From positions 1 through 22,500 of the forward strand of contig JAHBMJ010000336.1 of assembly GCA_018398765.1 (NCBI GenBank): 22,500 nucleotides of DNA, in the 5' to 3' direction. A model generated the notes under the pieces. The model made no database searches. It was given only the letters and a program-made list of their open reading frames with translations, and was not told the origin of the DNA. Origin of the DNA: Chromera velia (taxonomy: Eukaryota > Sar > Chromeraceae). The position numbers were made by a program, and so were the translations under genes. Shown piece by piece: positions 8,924-20,005 of the stretch (position 1 is its first letter; each line of letters starts with the position of its first letter).

Positions 8924-10491
8924 TTAAACGATTTGAAAGAGGGCCCGGGAATGCGAAATGCGATTGAGACGAGAGAAGAGCAAGTCAGGCACAAGAACGT
9001 TGAAAGCAAACGCAAGGAAAAAAGAGGAGAGGTCTCGTTTGATTCCGTTTCCTCCTGACTGACTTTGTTTTGTGGTTTTCCGAAGTTTCATCTCCTTGTC
9101 CCTCAACGCCACTTCTCCGTCAGTGAACACAAAATCTTCTCCTGTACTTTCGTCTTCCTCCTCCTGTTCCCCCTTTCCTCTGTTGGCAAAAGACAACCCC
9201 CCTCCACCAACTGCCCCATCCATACCACCTCCCTCTCGGGCCGCCCCCACCAACTGATTCAAAATAAATTCGGCGATCGAAAAAGGAGGAACGAACGGAT
9301 CGGAGCCCGGCACGGGGCGGAGGATCACAGCACGGCGCCTGTCTCGACGCAGGCCTGCATGCACTAGTCTCTCACTGCCCTCCTCAGGGTCTCTACGTGC
9401 CAGTCTACTCCCACCCACCCCAATCTCACAACCCGCTTGCACGCTCTCAACCCATCCCCCCTCCCACCCATGCAGTCCCATCAAGCCACCCCCCGAAGAT
9501 CGGGGCTGAGGCTGTGAAGAGGATCGCATCGCAGGGGAAGATGTTGGATGAGACGAACGGTTGCGGTTCGATCGGCCGCCACTCTTGCTCTTCGCCCCTC
9601 CCTGCCGACGGCCGTGAGGCTTCTGCTTGCTGTTAGCAAGAGATGGAGACGGAGAGAGAGAGTCAGTGTGCACACCCGCATCAATTGGGTGATCTACTTC
9701 ACCGGGGGTTGCCGGTGGGACGGCAGCCGCTGTAAGAGGCGCAGGGGAATCATCGGCGTCATTTGGATCCTCCTGTACCCCCTCCTGTACTTCTACACTG
9801 CCGCCTGATGTGCCGGTCACTCCACACACATGCCCCTTGACTGCAGTGTCCTGGTCTGTGGCAGTGGTGGTGTCAGAGAGGGGCGAGACGCGGTGTGGGG
9901 CGGAGGGGTGAGTCTTCGGCTTGGACAGCGATGAGGCGGCGGGGTTGTTAGGTATTTCGACTGAATGGGACTCAAGAACGAAGAGGGGTGCGAGACAGTG
10001 TGCGACTTTTCTCTGAAGACCGTCGAGGCCCCAGAGGAAGAGCAGAGGGCCCTCCTCTTCCTCTTCCTGTTCCTGTTCCCCCTGCTGCTTCGTCATTTCC
10101 ATCCTGACTGCCCTCGCAGTTTCCCTCTGCAATTCGCTTTGGTCTGCACGGCGAACGTGTCGGAGCACCGGAGCCACCCCTTGGTCGTGGGGAAGTCGGG
10201 AGAAGACTAAGAGAAAAGAAGTGCCAGAGGCACAGGCCCACTCAATTTCCTCCTCATCCTTTCCTTTCTGATCTGTGCTTGCAGAAGAAGAAGAAGAAGG
10301 AGGAGAAGGAGGAGAAGAAGGAGGGGCATCACACGATGTTGCGACACCCTCTACTTCACTACTGTTCTGTTGATCCGCTTCCCTTCTGTCCTCTCCCTTC
10401 TCCTGCTTCTTCTTCCTCTTGGTCTCTTCGGCAAATCCCCTCAGGACGGTCTCAAGAGATCGAAGGAGCGACTCGTCGGATGCGCTTCCAT
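8924..10491 (-). CDS. Long exon of an unidentified minus-strand gene
   Basis: The minus strand is open from a strong acceptor (pyrimidine tract then CTCTCTCCAG, exon from 10491) to a stop at 8924, about 520 codons. No in-frame ATG lies near the beginning, so this is an internal exon and a start further upstream is needed. Order: acidic/basic segment (ESLLRSLETVLRGFAEETKR), Ser/Pro tract encoded by TCT/CCT repeats, a hydrophobic segment (ACASGTSFLLVFSRL), a Glu-rich run, GPLLFLWGLDGLQRKVAHC, then a long disordered Ser/Arg/Gly part. Near the other end ILRPVPGSDPFVPPFSIAEF reads like folded sequence. The last 45 codons may be intron, because a GTCAGT donor follows 9064. No family recognised. Confidence 0.5.
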
Positions 10492-11640
10492 CTGGAGAGA
10501 GTAGGGGGGGAAGCAGTGAAGAAAGGCAGAAACAAGAGTGAGGGAGGAATGCAAGAGAGAAAGAGACAAGAAGGCTAGGGGTTTGTCCTTTTTTCGTTTA
10601 TCAAGTCACGGAGAGAGGGAGAGAAATAGCGAAAAAGACAAAGTCAGACCATGTCACTCGTTTTACCAAAGACAGAAGGACAGATAGACGGAAAGGGAGA
10701 TAGAAAGGGTTGCGCCGGGGGGAACTGACTGAAGGGGGCACACGAAGCTGTCTGTAGGTTTGAGTCTCTTCATGCATAGACAGACGCAAGGAAGTATATT
10801 GAACCGTCAAACGATACTGTCGTCCCATTGAGAGAAAAGAAAAGGAAATGGCTGACGCACGCAAGCACGCTGGATCCGCCTGACTGACCGAAAGCCCTGC
10901 GAAGTTGGCGGAATGCGCGACGAATGCGGACTTCCAGTCTGTGTACACGGTTTGCAGGGCTCTCGGATCTGCCTTTGTCTGCACGAAACGTTTTGTTCTT
11001 CTGATCATCCACTCATTTCTTCTTTCTTTCTTGTCGTCAACTTGTTGTTCCTTTTGCACCAGAAATGAGACACACGAGACATTCCTGTCTCACCACAGGA
11101 GGAAGGAGCAAAACAGAAAGAACCAGGAGGGGCCTCATTCATTGCACACAAACAAAATTCGTTCCCTCACCGGCGGCGGGGAACTCAAATCAAGGACAGA
11201 GAACAGAAAAGAAAATAGAACGCACGACCCATCAGTGGCAAAGAAGGCGGGCACACAGCACGTGCAGCAAAGAAGAGTTCTCGGAAAAATCGCACCTCAT
11301 TCAATTCCCTCGACTTTCTGTTCCCTCCCTGCAGTGTATTGTATGTAAGGGGAGGAGAATTCCATCGTGCGTTGAACAGAGCACATCAACGCTTTCACTC
11401 CGTAGCCCCCCCCCCAACAGGAACACCCCCAGTATCCCTTTCAACTAGTAACGTCTTTACCCTTCGATCGGACATGACGCGATCTGGACAGGTCTACCCA
11501 CCTTTCCGCTGCCCCCTTTCAGTTGTCCCTCCAGACGCCCTCCTTTTCTCCTTGCACCGAAGGAAGACCTCCAGAAGATCCTATTCAGGAGGCAGGTAGA
11601 GTAGACAGGCAGGCAGCTAATGTGCGAAATACTCTCTGTC
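10492..11640 (-). other. Probable intron and small-exon region of the minus-strand locus
   Basis: Short protein-like minus-strand pieces are separated by pyrimidine tracts. One runs from an ATG at 11475 to a stop at 11302 and contains VKTLLVERDTGGVPVGGGLR. Another is in the frame reading RELNEVRFFRELFFAARAV (about 11190-11310), after an ACTGCAG acceptor. A third near 10890-10985 reads KADPRALQTVYTDWKSAFVA. A fourth near 11500-11580 reads DLLEVFLRCKEKRRA and ends at an AAAG/GTGGGT donor. The pieces could be exons leading into the long exon at 10491. No consistent full splice path was found. Confidence 0.3.
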
Positions 11641-12416
11641 CTATTCTCCACATATGTCTGCACGTCTCTGCGTATTGAACGTATCGAAGATGTTGGAATG
11701 GGCTAGTTGAGTCCCTTTTTGAAGTTCCAACCAGCGTTTAATCAAGTCAAAAAGGAAGAAAAGAACAGCTGTGCACCCTGAGCTGCTCTGCACTGCAACA
11801 CAGGAAAGGAAAGAGACCAACGAACGAACGAACGAACGAACCTTATCGTCGCCCAGTCGTTGGAACACAGTCCTCTCCTCTGACTGCCCTGCTGGCTTTG
11901 TGAACAGCTGTCGTTGCTCGGCGTCTGTATCAGTGAGGTCTTCCCCTGCGTGCATCCGGAAAAGAAAAGAAAAGAGAAGAAAAGAAAAGAAGAATGAGAG
12001 ATGAGGTGACGGAAAAGAGACGGGAACAAAAGCCAGGAAGCAAACTGAGCAGCTTTTCAAACGCTCCGTGCGACGCTTCTGATGTGCTGCAGTTTCAGTT
12101 GAGGGAAGAAAAAAGTTCTTTTTCCTGCGGACCGCAAATCTCCTTCGTGCTTGTGGCCTGCGAACAGAGAGAAAGAACAAACGAAGAAACAGAAGGTAGG
12201 AAAGGAAGCAAGGAAGAAAGGATGGAAGGAACAAACCCCTCGCTGCTCCAAGAGTCTTCCCTTGCTCCTTGAATCTTCTCCGCTTCCGTCCAAAACGCTG
12301 CGTGAAAATTCGCGCAGCACCAGATCTCAACACCCCCTCACCTTTTGGATATCTGCCTTCCTCCAGCTCACCCACCCACCTACCCGTCCACAAGTAAACT
12401 GACCAGATTCATACAT
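11641..12416 (-). CDS. Candidate six-exon gene, about 150-aa product
   Basis: Candidate exons: 12342-12416 (ATG first, donor AAAG/GTGAGG), 12237-12297, 12133-12157, 12046-12086, 11842-11945 and 11787-11641 (TAG). All junctions are GT-AG and the frame stays open, giving 453 nt and 150 codons plus stop. The last two exons are the most convincing: EDLTDTDAEQRQLFTKPAG, then a hydrophobic-helical end (AVLFFLFDLIKRWLELQKG). Introns would be 44-100 nt. The first exons are weakly supported, and with so many possible sites frame agreement alone is weak evidence. It could equally be the upstream part of the locus containing 8924-10491. Function unknown. Confidence 0.3.
11820..11841. repeat. (ACGA)n microsatellite
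   Basis: ACGAACGAACGAACGAACGA, about five units. It lies at the start of a candidate intron of the minus-strand gene. Confidence 0.8.
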
Positions 12417-12529
12417 GCACCGCCGCAGGTGTCCAGTCAGGAGCTGGGCTGCAACCAGAAGGGATTTCAGGAAGGAGAAAGGAGTGAAGCGAAAAAAAAT
12501 CGGGGGGCGCAAAAACAATTGAGGAGAGA

Positions 12530-12552
<23 letters not shown>
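12530..12552. repeat. CT/TG dinucleotide run
   Basis: A (CT)n run followed by a short (GT)n run (to about 12560) and another CTCTCTCTC. It is the leading part of the compound CA repeat cluster. Confidence 0.85.
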
Positions 12553-12561
<9 letters not shown>

Positions 12562-12578
12562 CTCTCTCTCCCTCTTAC

Positions 12579-12579
<1 letters not shown>

Positions 12580-12618
<39 letters not shown>

Positions 12619-12715
12619 ACGCACACACACACACATACACACGCACACACACACACACGCACACACGCACGCACACACGCACACACACGCACACACACAC
12701 ACGCACAGGCACTCG
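12580..12715. repeat. (CA)n microsatellite with GCA/TACA variants
   Basis: About 135 bp of CA dinucleotides, with regular substitutions (ACGCACAC, ACATACAC) that divide the tract into sub-blocks. Every reading frame through it is an artefact (Thr-His or Cys-Val dipeptides). Confidence 0.95.
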
Positions 12716-12889
12716 CACGAAAATATACCCTCTCCCCGACACATATGCCAGAAAGAAAAGCACACATCCATACACTTCCTTACACTCAAGCACACATCCT
12801 TACACTTCAAACGCAACGGCCAGGAAAGAGAAGAGGGCTAAGAGGCAGCCGGAATTTGAGACTGGCCATGCTCGAACCCGGATGAGCGA

Positions 12890-13165
12890 AAGAAGAAGGA
12901 AGGAAGGAAGGAAGGAAGGAAGAAAGCAAGCAAGCAAGCAAGAAAGAAAGAAAGAAAGAAAGACAGACAGACAGACAGACAGAAAGAAAGGAAGAAAGAA
13001 AGAAAGAAAGGAAGAAAGGAAGAAAGAAAGAAAGAAAGAAAGGAAGGAAGGAAGGAAGGAAGAAACCAACGAAAGAAACCAACGAAAGAAACGAAAGAAG
13101 GAAGAAAATAAAAGAAAATAAAATGAATGAAAGAAAGAAAGAAAGAAAGAAAGAAAGGAAGGTGA
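12890..13165. repeat. GAAA/GGAA/GCAA/GACA tetranucleotide array
   Basis: About 275 bp of tetranucleotide repeats on the purine-rich plus strand: blocks of GGAA, GCAA, GAAA and GACA alternate, with a CCAACGAAAGAAA unit near 13065-13090 and an AAAATAAAAG block near 13105. Strong purine asymmetry could favour triplex or slippage. Frames through it are artefacts. Confidence 0.95.
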
Positions 13166-13476
13166 GGGAGAGCTGACTGTTCAGCCACCGACGATGACGC
13201 CGTGTACCAGGACGGCCAACTGCACACGCACAAGAAAAACAATCAATTCGCCAGCCACACGATTCGATCGAATCTCCAGAGAAGAAGGCTTCATTCATCG
13301 ACAAGTTCAGCGCGACTTTGGGAATTCTTTCAATCGCCCTGCCCCCCATGCGACCCGTCAGTCAGGCAGTCAGTCAGGCATGTAGGTTGGTAGGAGATCA
13401 AACAGTAAGCACAGGCAGTCCGTCCATCGATAGGGTCAAAGCATGGAAGGAACCTGAAAGATCCACTGAAGGGATT

Positions 13477-14319
13477 TCATTGACTGAACGCGTCTTCCTC
13501 TGCAGCGACGAAGAAGAGCGGAAGCATGGTGACACCGCGAGGCAGAAGGCAAACGTGCTTGTTGGGGTGTCCGACAAAACAAACCGTGCTCACCTTTCGT
13601 GTTCGCAGAACGGCGAGCGATGTTATCCCGCTGCACAGCTGCTCACACAATCCGAGAGGTTGAGAAGAGAACGGCAGTATGTGAGACAAACGCACAGCAA
13701 AGGAAGGATGAAAAAAAGAAAGTTATGAAAAGTCTGCAATGGTGCCGATCAAGCCCTGTCATCAAGCAGCATGAAGCGACGAATGCGTCTCTGTCCCCAT
13801 GCTGACCTTTTTTCTCCCGTCTGGCGAAGGGCGCCGGGAAGTTTGGAACCATGGTTGTCGTAATTTGGATATTGCTGTCGATTTCAGGCTGTACTCTGTG
13901 TGTGCTGTACGCCGCCAGAGCTGCATTCGCAATGCTCTGGTTGGCGGGGCGCGGGGGTTCGTTTTCCCGTGGAGGCTCTGTCCAGTCTTCTCGACCAGTG
14001 AGGCCTGCGAGAGCGTCTTCTCTCGTGCGAAGGTCGGAGTTCATCCTTTCAAGAACGAACGTAGAGGCAAAGTGCAATGCAGATGCGCTTCGGCCAAGCT
14101 GATGGAGGTCTGACTGCCTCTGCGTTCTACTCTCCAGACGGTGGATTGGGTTCAATGCCACCACAAGCCAGCGCGAGACGTCTCGACTCCTTGCTCGACT
14201 GAGGGGAAACTGCAACGAAAACGCGCCAGTTGTTGCTCAGCTCCACACAATCAAACAGCAACAGCAAGGAAGAACCAGCAATTGCGACACTGTACCAAAG
14301 TGGAAGCCCAGATCGCCAT
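13477..14319 (-). CDS. Four-exon gene, 164-aa protein with mitochondrial-type presequence
   Basis: Splice model: exon 1 14319-14296 (ATG, MAIWASTL), exon 2 14209-13807, exon 3 13638-13594, exon 4 13499-13477 (TGA). Introns of 86, 168 and 94 nt are all GT-AG with pyrimidine-rich acceptors (TTTTCGTTGCAG, CTTCGTCGCTGCAG) and good donors (GTGAGC at exon 3). The phases join exactly to 495 nt. The first 45 residues are rich in Arg, Ser and Leu without acidic residues until about residue 34 (FPLSRARSRDVSRWLVVALN), typical of a mitochondrial targeting peptide. The rest is hydrophilic (LERMNSDLRTREDALAGL, then PRENEPPRPANQS). No family recognised. An alternative frame in exon 4 also looks coding, so the C-terminus is less certain. 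Confidence 0.5.
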
Positions 14320-14704
14320 ACTTGACCGAAAACTCCCAAGTCAAGCGCGAATACTGAAGAGATGCAGAGAGAGACGGCAGCAGAGAGACTCAGCGCGTTT
14401 TTTTTTGCGTGCGTCGATCATGGATTCGTACCGCGCGCGCGAAAACAGCATGGCTGCACCCCGCGCGCGGCCCACACCATGCATGCATGCATGGCCGGCC
14501 CACCATGCATGGATACAACTAATGTTTCAAGGTCAGGCGATGCCAAACAATCTGATCGATGATCGGCATAATGTATGTATAGACCGTGGCCTGTCAGTTC
14601 CAGACTTTCGCCTGCTCACCGAACGCTAACTTTTGAGTCGAAGCAGGCTGTCAGACGGGCACTTGAATCCTTCACATTCATATATACCTCTGCATGCATG
14701 CGAC
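14320..14704. promoter_or_regulatory. Divergent promoter region with TGCATGC repeats
   Basis: These 385 bp separate the start codons of the minus-strand 164-aa gene and the plus-strand EEP gene, so both promoters must lie here or overlap it. It holds TGCATGCATGCATG at 14480-14493, CCATGCATGG at about 14502-14512, TGCATGCATGC at 14691-14701 ending three bases before the EEP ATG, and two CGCGCGCG runs (14441-14468). TGCATGC is a known apicomplexan promoter element. Its use here is inference. Confidence 0.45.
14480..14493. promoter_or_regulatory. Triple overlapping TGCATGC motif
   Basis: TGCATGCATGCATG is self-complementary in its core, so it would serve either gene of the divergent pair. It sits between a CGCGCGCGG run and a GGCCGGCC palindrome. 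Confidence 0.45.
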
Positions 14705-16183
<1,479 letters not shown>

Positions 16184-16911
16184 TTTGTTTTCAATTCACG
16201 CAATTTATGAGACTTCAATTTTAATTTTTAATTTAACGAAAGGAGACTTTTAGATGGGTGAACTCAAAATATCCAGGTAGTAATAGAACCATATATGATG
16301 AGCAATATTTGTTGCATAATCTATAAAAAGTAATATTCGCAGTCGTTTTTGCATTCGTTAATACATGATATAATTGTTTAAATGACTTAATTTTGAAAAA
16401 TTAAATCCAAGTTCCACAAATTGCTAGATAGATGTGTCAGTTGACGTATTAGATCATGCACTTATACGAGGTCTCTAGCTCATGAATATTGTTTCATGCA
16501 ACTTCAAATTTAGAAAGTAAACCAATTAAGTTTAGCTTAGAAACTCCGACAGCTTTAGAGTAAAGAACAAATTCATTAAAAAGTCGGATTGTCTGTTAAA
16601 AAACCATAAAACGGCCAGTGAAACTCCTGATCATCATCTGAGTCATCTATAGTTTATTATACGTTCTGAGATACGTTCATATCATAGTTGATATCACACT
16701 CCTCCTAGCCTCTTGTGATATTATTGTAATATATCAATGTATTTCAGACTCAAATACAGAATTATATGATTTGTATTTATTACTTTTTCAATTGTATTAG
16801 ACATATATAGCTAGAGAGAGAACTCTTAGTAGCAGATGTAACTATGAAATAAGAGAACTCATTGTGATTTTTAGTGGTCCTGGCCCCTTGGAAACTTCAG
16901 TGTAATGGGAC
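16184..16911. other. AT-rich spacer between converging genes
   Basis: Strongly AT-rich (for example AATTTTTAATTTAACG near 16220) with no credible frame. It separates the stop of the EEP gene (16183) from the stop of the secreted-protein gene (16912), so it should hold both 3' UTRs and polyadenylation sites. Confidence 0.6.
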
Positions 16912-19177
16912 TCAGAAGGCCGGGATGTCTTTCGGATGAAAGTCGGTGGAGACGATCTCGGGAAAACGCCACAACGAGCCTACCCCACTGGATGGCGGGG
17001 GCCACTGGTAAGCAGACAGGCACTTGTCGAAAAACATGCCTTCCGGGGAGTCTCGCGGAAACACGCCCTTCTCTAACAAGAGGGCCATACAGTCCAGTCT
17101 GGTGACTACGACATCTTCTTTGCTCTTCTCCCCCCACCCCCCCTCGGGGCTCTCAGACATGTACGCACGACTCAGCTCAGCCTCACTGGTGTATTTGTTC
17201 AACCAGCAGGGCCAGTTGCTGTCCGACTCTTCATGCTTCGCGATATAGAAACTCAAAGGTATTGTCTTTGCACAGTGCTGTTTGAAGCCTGCTAGGACTT
17301 TGTTGGTCTTCAGACCGGTTGTCGCATCGAGATCGATCATGTGCATGTGCAGAACTGTGAAAGGAGTGATCGGGTGCCTCGTGAAAGCCAAAATAGGCAT
17401 TCGTCACACTGTTCAATTCCTTCCATTTTCGCCCAAATTCCTTCAACCTGTTTAACAACGTCACCGTCTCTCTCTTATACGCAGCTCCTTCTTCTTCAAC
17501 ATTACATACTGCGTCTTCTTCTATTCTTGTGCGACGTGCCGGGTCTTTACCAAAGAAAAAAGCATTGGACGTCCAAAAATATGCATCGTCCAAGATAGTG
17601 AACTCGTGCCGCTGGGACATGGACCCTGCTGTGCTCTCCTCCCACCACACAGACTCCAATTCCCCTGCAGACCCAGGTTGCCCTGACACTGCATCAGGGG
17701 ACCCTCCCGCCCCGCCCTTATTTCGGGATACAATCAATTTGGGCTCCAGGTTTCCATCTGACTGCGGTTGGTACTCATCTTTGGCATTTGGTCGGTCGGC
17801 ATTGGGGAGAAGCTCGGCGTAACGCCCTTCTCTGTATCCCCCTTCTCCTGGGGGGCTGAAAATTCCAATGAAATTCTTAAAATGGGAAAGCGCCTTGTCG
17901 GACAAAGTGTCTGGTTTGTTTGCATTCTGTTTCAAAGATTTCATCCATTTCTGGGCACTCTCAGGGCTTTTTGCCCAGTCTGCCTTCTCCCAATTGAAGT
18001 TGATGTCCCATGACTTTTCCTTCCCAAGGTGTCCTTCTTTGGTATTCATGCCGGCAAGGTAGTTGGCAGGCATGTCATCGACATCGTTGAGCTCTGTGTC
18101 ATGCCATATCGTGCAAGAGTCCCACATCTTTCCTTGTTGGGTTTTGGTTGCCTCAGGTGTGTCGTACATGAAACTGAGCGACTCGAGCAGTTTGTCCACA
18201 GTTTCTTCGTCACTCTTCAGGACATACACTTCGCCCTTTGGGTTTGGCTCTGTCTCGAGCTTGCACCACGCAAAGTCCTGTGCAGTGCTTGCCTGTCCCA
18301 TAATGGGTTTGGTGAACTTTCCGTCCTGCATCACTGCCGCTTCTTTGAGGTGAAATCTGTCCCAAACGGTCTGATCATCCAGCAGACCTCCCGCTGCAAC
18401 GCTAAGTACGTCTGCGAAATAAGTAGCCTTCCGGGAGGTGTAGTTGGTGATGTCATCAATCACTTTCGCCCTGCTGCCAAAGGAGTGCAACAACAACCTC
18501 GCGATGCTGAGGATGCTGCGAGCACCTCCGGCAGGACGGGGGCCTTTCGGCAAGACGGGGTTTCCCTTGTAAAGCATCCCAAGGCTTTTCTTGCCTTCCT
18601 TTTCGCTGACGGAAAACGCAAAGGGACGTGAGCTTCTGGGTAGCAGGGTGAAGTAGACCGGGATTCCGGAGCGTGTTGTCATATCAAAAATCTGCTGCCA
18701 TGCTGTGCTAACGTCAAGTTGGACTTTTTTCCAAGAGTCTGGGTCATCAATTTCATCGTTTCCCCATTTCCCGTGTGATTTGCATGGCGGTTGAGTTTGA
18801 AGGTGTAAAATTCCCGGTTGCTCTTTGACTTCCTTTTGGAGGAAAGGGCTGAGGGCATAGGGAGCTCTAGCATTGGATGGGAGGGTGTAGACGTCCCCTT
18901 CGCTCGGCTGACTCCACAAAGCCGCTGCAACCAGAACTTTGAGGGATGGCTTTGTGCTGATGTCCTCTGTCAGCATCTGGACAGTCCTTACGGTCGGGGC
19001 TGCGTGAATGAGAAACACGTCTTTTGCTCCCTGACTTCCCGTGCTGCGTCGCCAGAAGGCCAACTTCTCCAACATGCCGCTGGCTTGCAGTTCTCTTTCT
19101 GGTTTCGGGAGAACCCGACAGTCCACCCATGCAGGCAACATGAGGGCCATAACGCAGGAGAGATGAGAGACCTTCAT
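16912..19177 (-). CDS. Large secreted protein of unknown family
   Basis: The ATG at 19177 opens a 648-codon frame to 17231. It begins MKVSHLSCVMALMLPAWVDC, a good signal peptide with cleavage near residue 20. No later membrane span is seen, so secretion or vesicle-lumen location is likely. The body is Trp-rich and mixed in charge (EEDAVCNVEEEGAAYKRETV; WDINFNWEKADWAKSPESAQ). From about 17400 downward a second frame, to the stop at 16912, looks better than the first. Removing a 55-nt intron (17409-17355, GTGTGA to TTTCACAG) joins them in phase and gives about 736 aa ending DFHPKDIPAF. A single-base frameshift would look the same. No catalytic motif or family was recognised. Confidence 0.75.
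17355..17409 (-). other. Putative 55-nt intron, or frameshift site
   Basis: Both minus-strand frames overlap here. GT at 17409-17408 and AG at 17356-17355 (acceptor CCTTTCACAG) give a frame-restoring 55-nt intron in phase 1. The donor GTGTGA is weak. The alternative is one indel between about 17360 and 17410. Confidence 0.4.
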
Positions 19178-20005
19178 AGTCGCTCGACAAAGTCTGATGG
19201 AATCTGTATGAAGTGGCGCTTGGAGGCTGAGTAGAGAACCTCAAAAGTCCTACAAGACTTCTGACATGGAGAGCGCCATGTCAGACTCAGTCTCTGAAAA
19301 CGCTGTATACGATTGGTTATTTCGTGAAATTTGAGTGGAGCCTGTGCGCTGTAAAGCTTCGTTCTTTCAGTGTGATGGGAAAACCACTTCTGCTCTGGTG
19401 CACGTATGTGCTTGTTTATAGAGAGAGTCCACAGCAGCATGGACTCAGTCGGTATATATACGATCGACTGCTTTCTGCAGGCTAAATCTTAATTACTGCA
19501 TATATTAATATATATGTGTGATTTTGTATTATTGATATATACGTACGCGTACGTATATTAATATATATATATATACAACATGCAATTTAAAAAAAATAAA
19601 GAACGCGTATATACACGCATCGATACAAATTTGGCACCATACCGATAGACGTGGCCGGCACCCCTCTCTCTGTAATTAAGTGTTGTGCATGGGGGTGGCA
19701 TGGGGCGACCGACGATGCCTCACCGCGTGAGACGACGTCGTGAGACTACGTGCATGCCAAGCATGCAACCGAATTCGAACGGATATATGTGTCATCGACT
19801 CTCTTCTTCACTGCATGACTGCCTGCACAGTCACTCAACAGGAAGTTCACAGAGTGTCAGGTTGTCTATAGGGTTATGTCGCTGCGTGTTCAACACTGCT
19901 TTGGCTTTCCAGGAGCTTCACATCGTCGCCTTTTCTGTCTTTAGCGGGTTTTGCGGTTTTGCGTCCAACTTGTGTTTCTGTCTACCATGACGGATCACCG
20001 AGGAG
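19178..20005. other. Intergenic region between secreted-protein gene and the next plus-strand gene
   Basis: The two genes diverge here. 19440-19620 is AT-rich with TATATA runs and the 22-bp palindrome at 19537-19558. TGCATGC occurs at 19751 and GCATGCA at 19761. A GTG-started frame (19685-19990) is in the same frame as the next gene, separated from it by one TGA (19988), but its composition (Cys, Ser, Arg) is unconvincing as protein. Confidence 0.5.
19537..19558. repeat. Perfect 22-bp palindrome
   Basis: ATATACGTACG followed by its exact reverse complement, flanked on both sides by similar TATATTAATATATA tracts. It could be a cruciform or a dimeric factor site between the divergent genes. 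Confidence 0.75.

Noticed and set aside
12345-13121. Plus-strand ORF of 258 codons
   Set aside because: It is almost entirely (CA)n and GAAA/GGAA repeat translated into Thr-His and Lys-Glu-Arg; minus-strand frames here have the same origin.
13477-13499. Alternative reading of the last exon of the 164-aa gene, continuing to about 13410
   Set aside because: It looks protein-like but needs a phase that the upstream exon does not supply; the chosen frame joins exactly.
14141-14629. Plus-strand ORF of 162 codons
   Set aside because: It overlaps exons 1 and 2 of the minus-strand 164-aa gene and the divergent promoter, starts without a family motif, and reads through CG-rich palindromes.
19685-19990. 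Separate small gene upstream of the transposase-like gene
   Set aside because: GTG start, Cys/Ser/Arg-rich composition and no domain. It is kept only as a possible upstream extension, noted as a finding.
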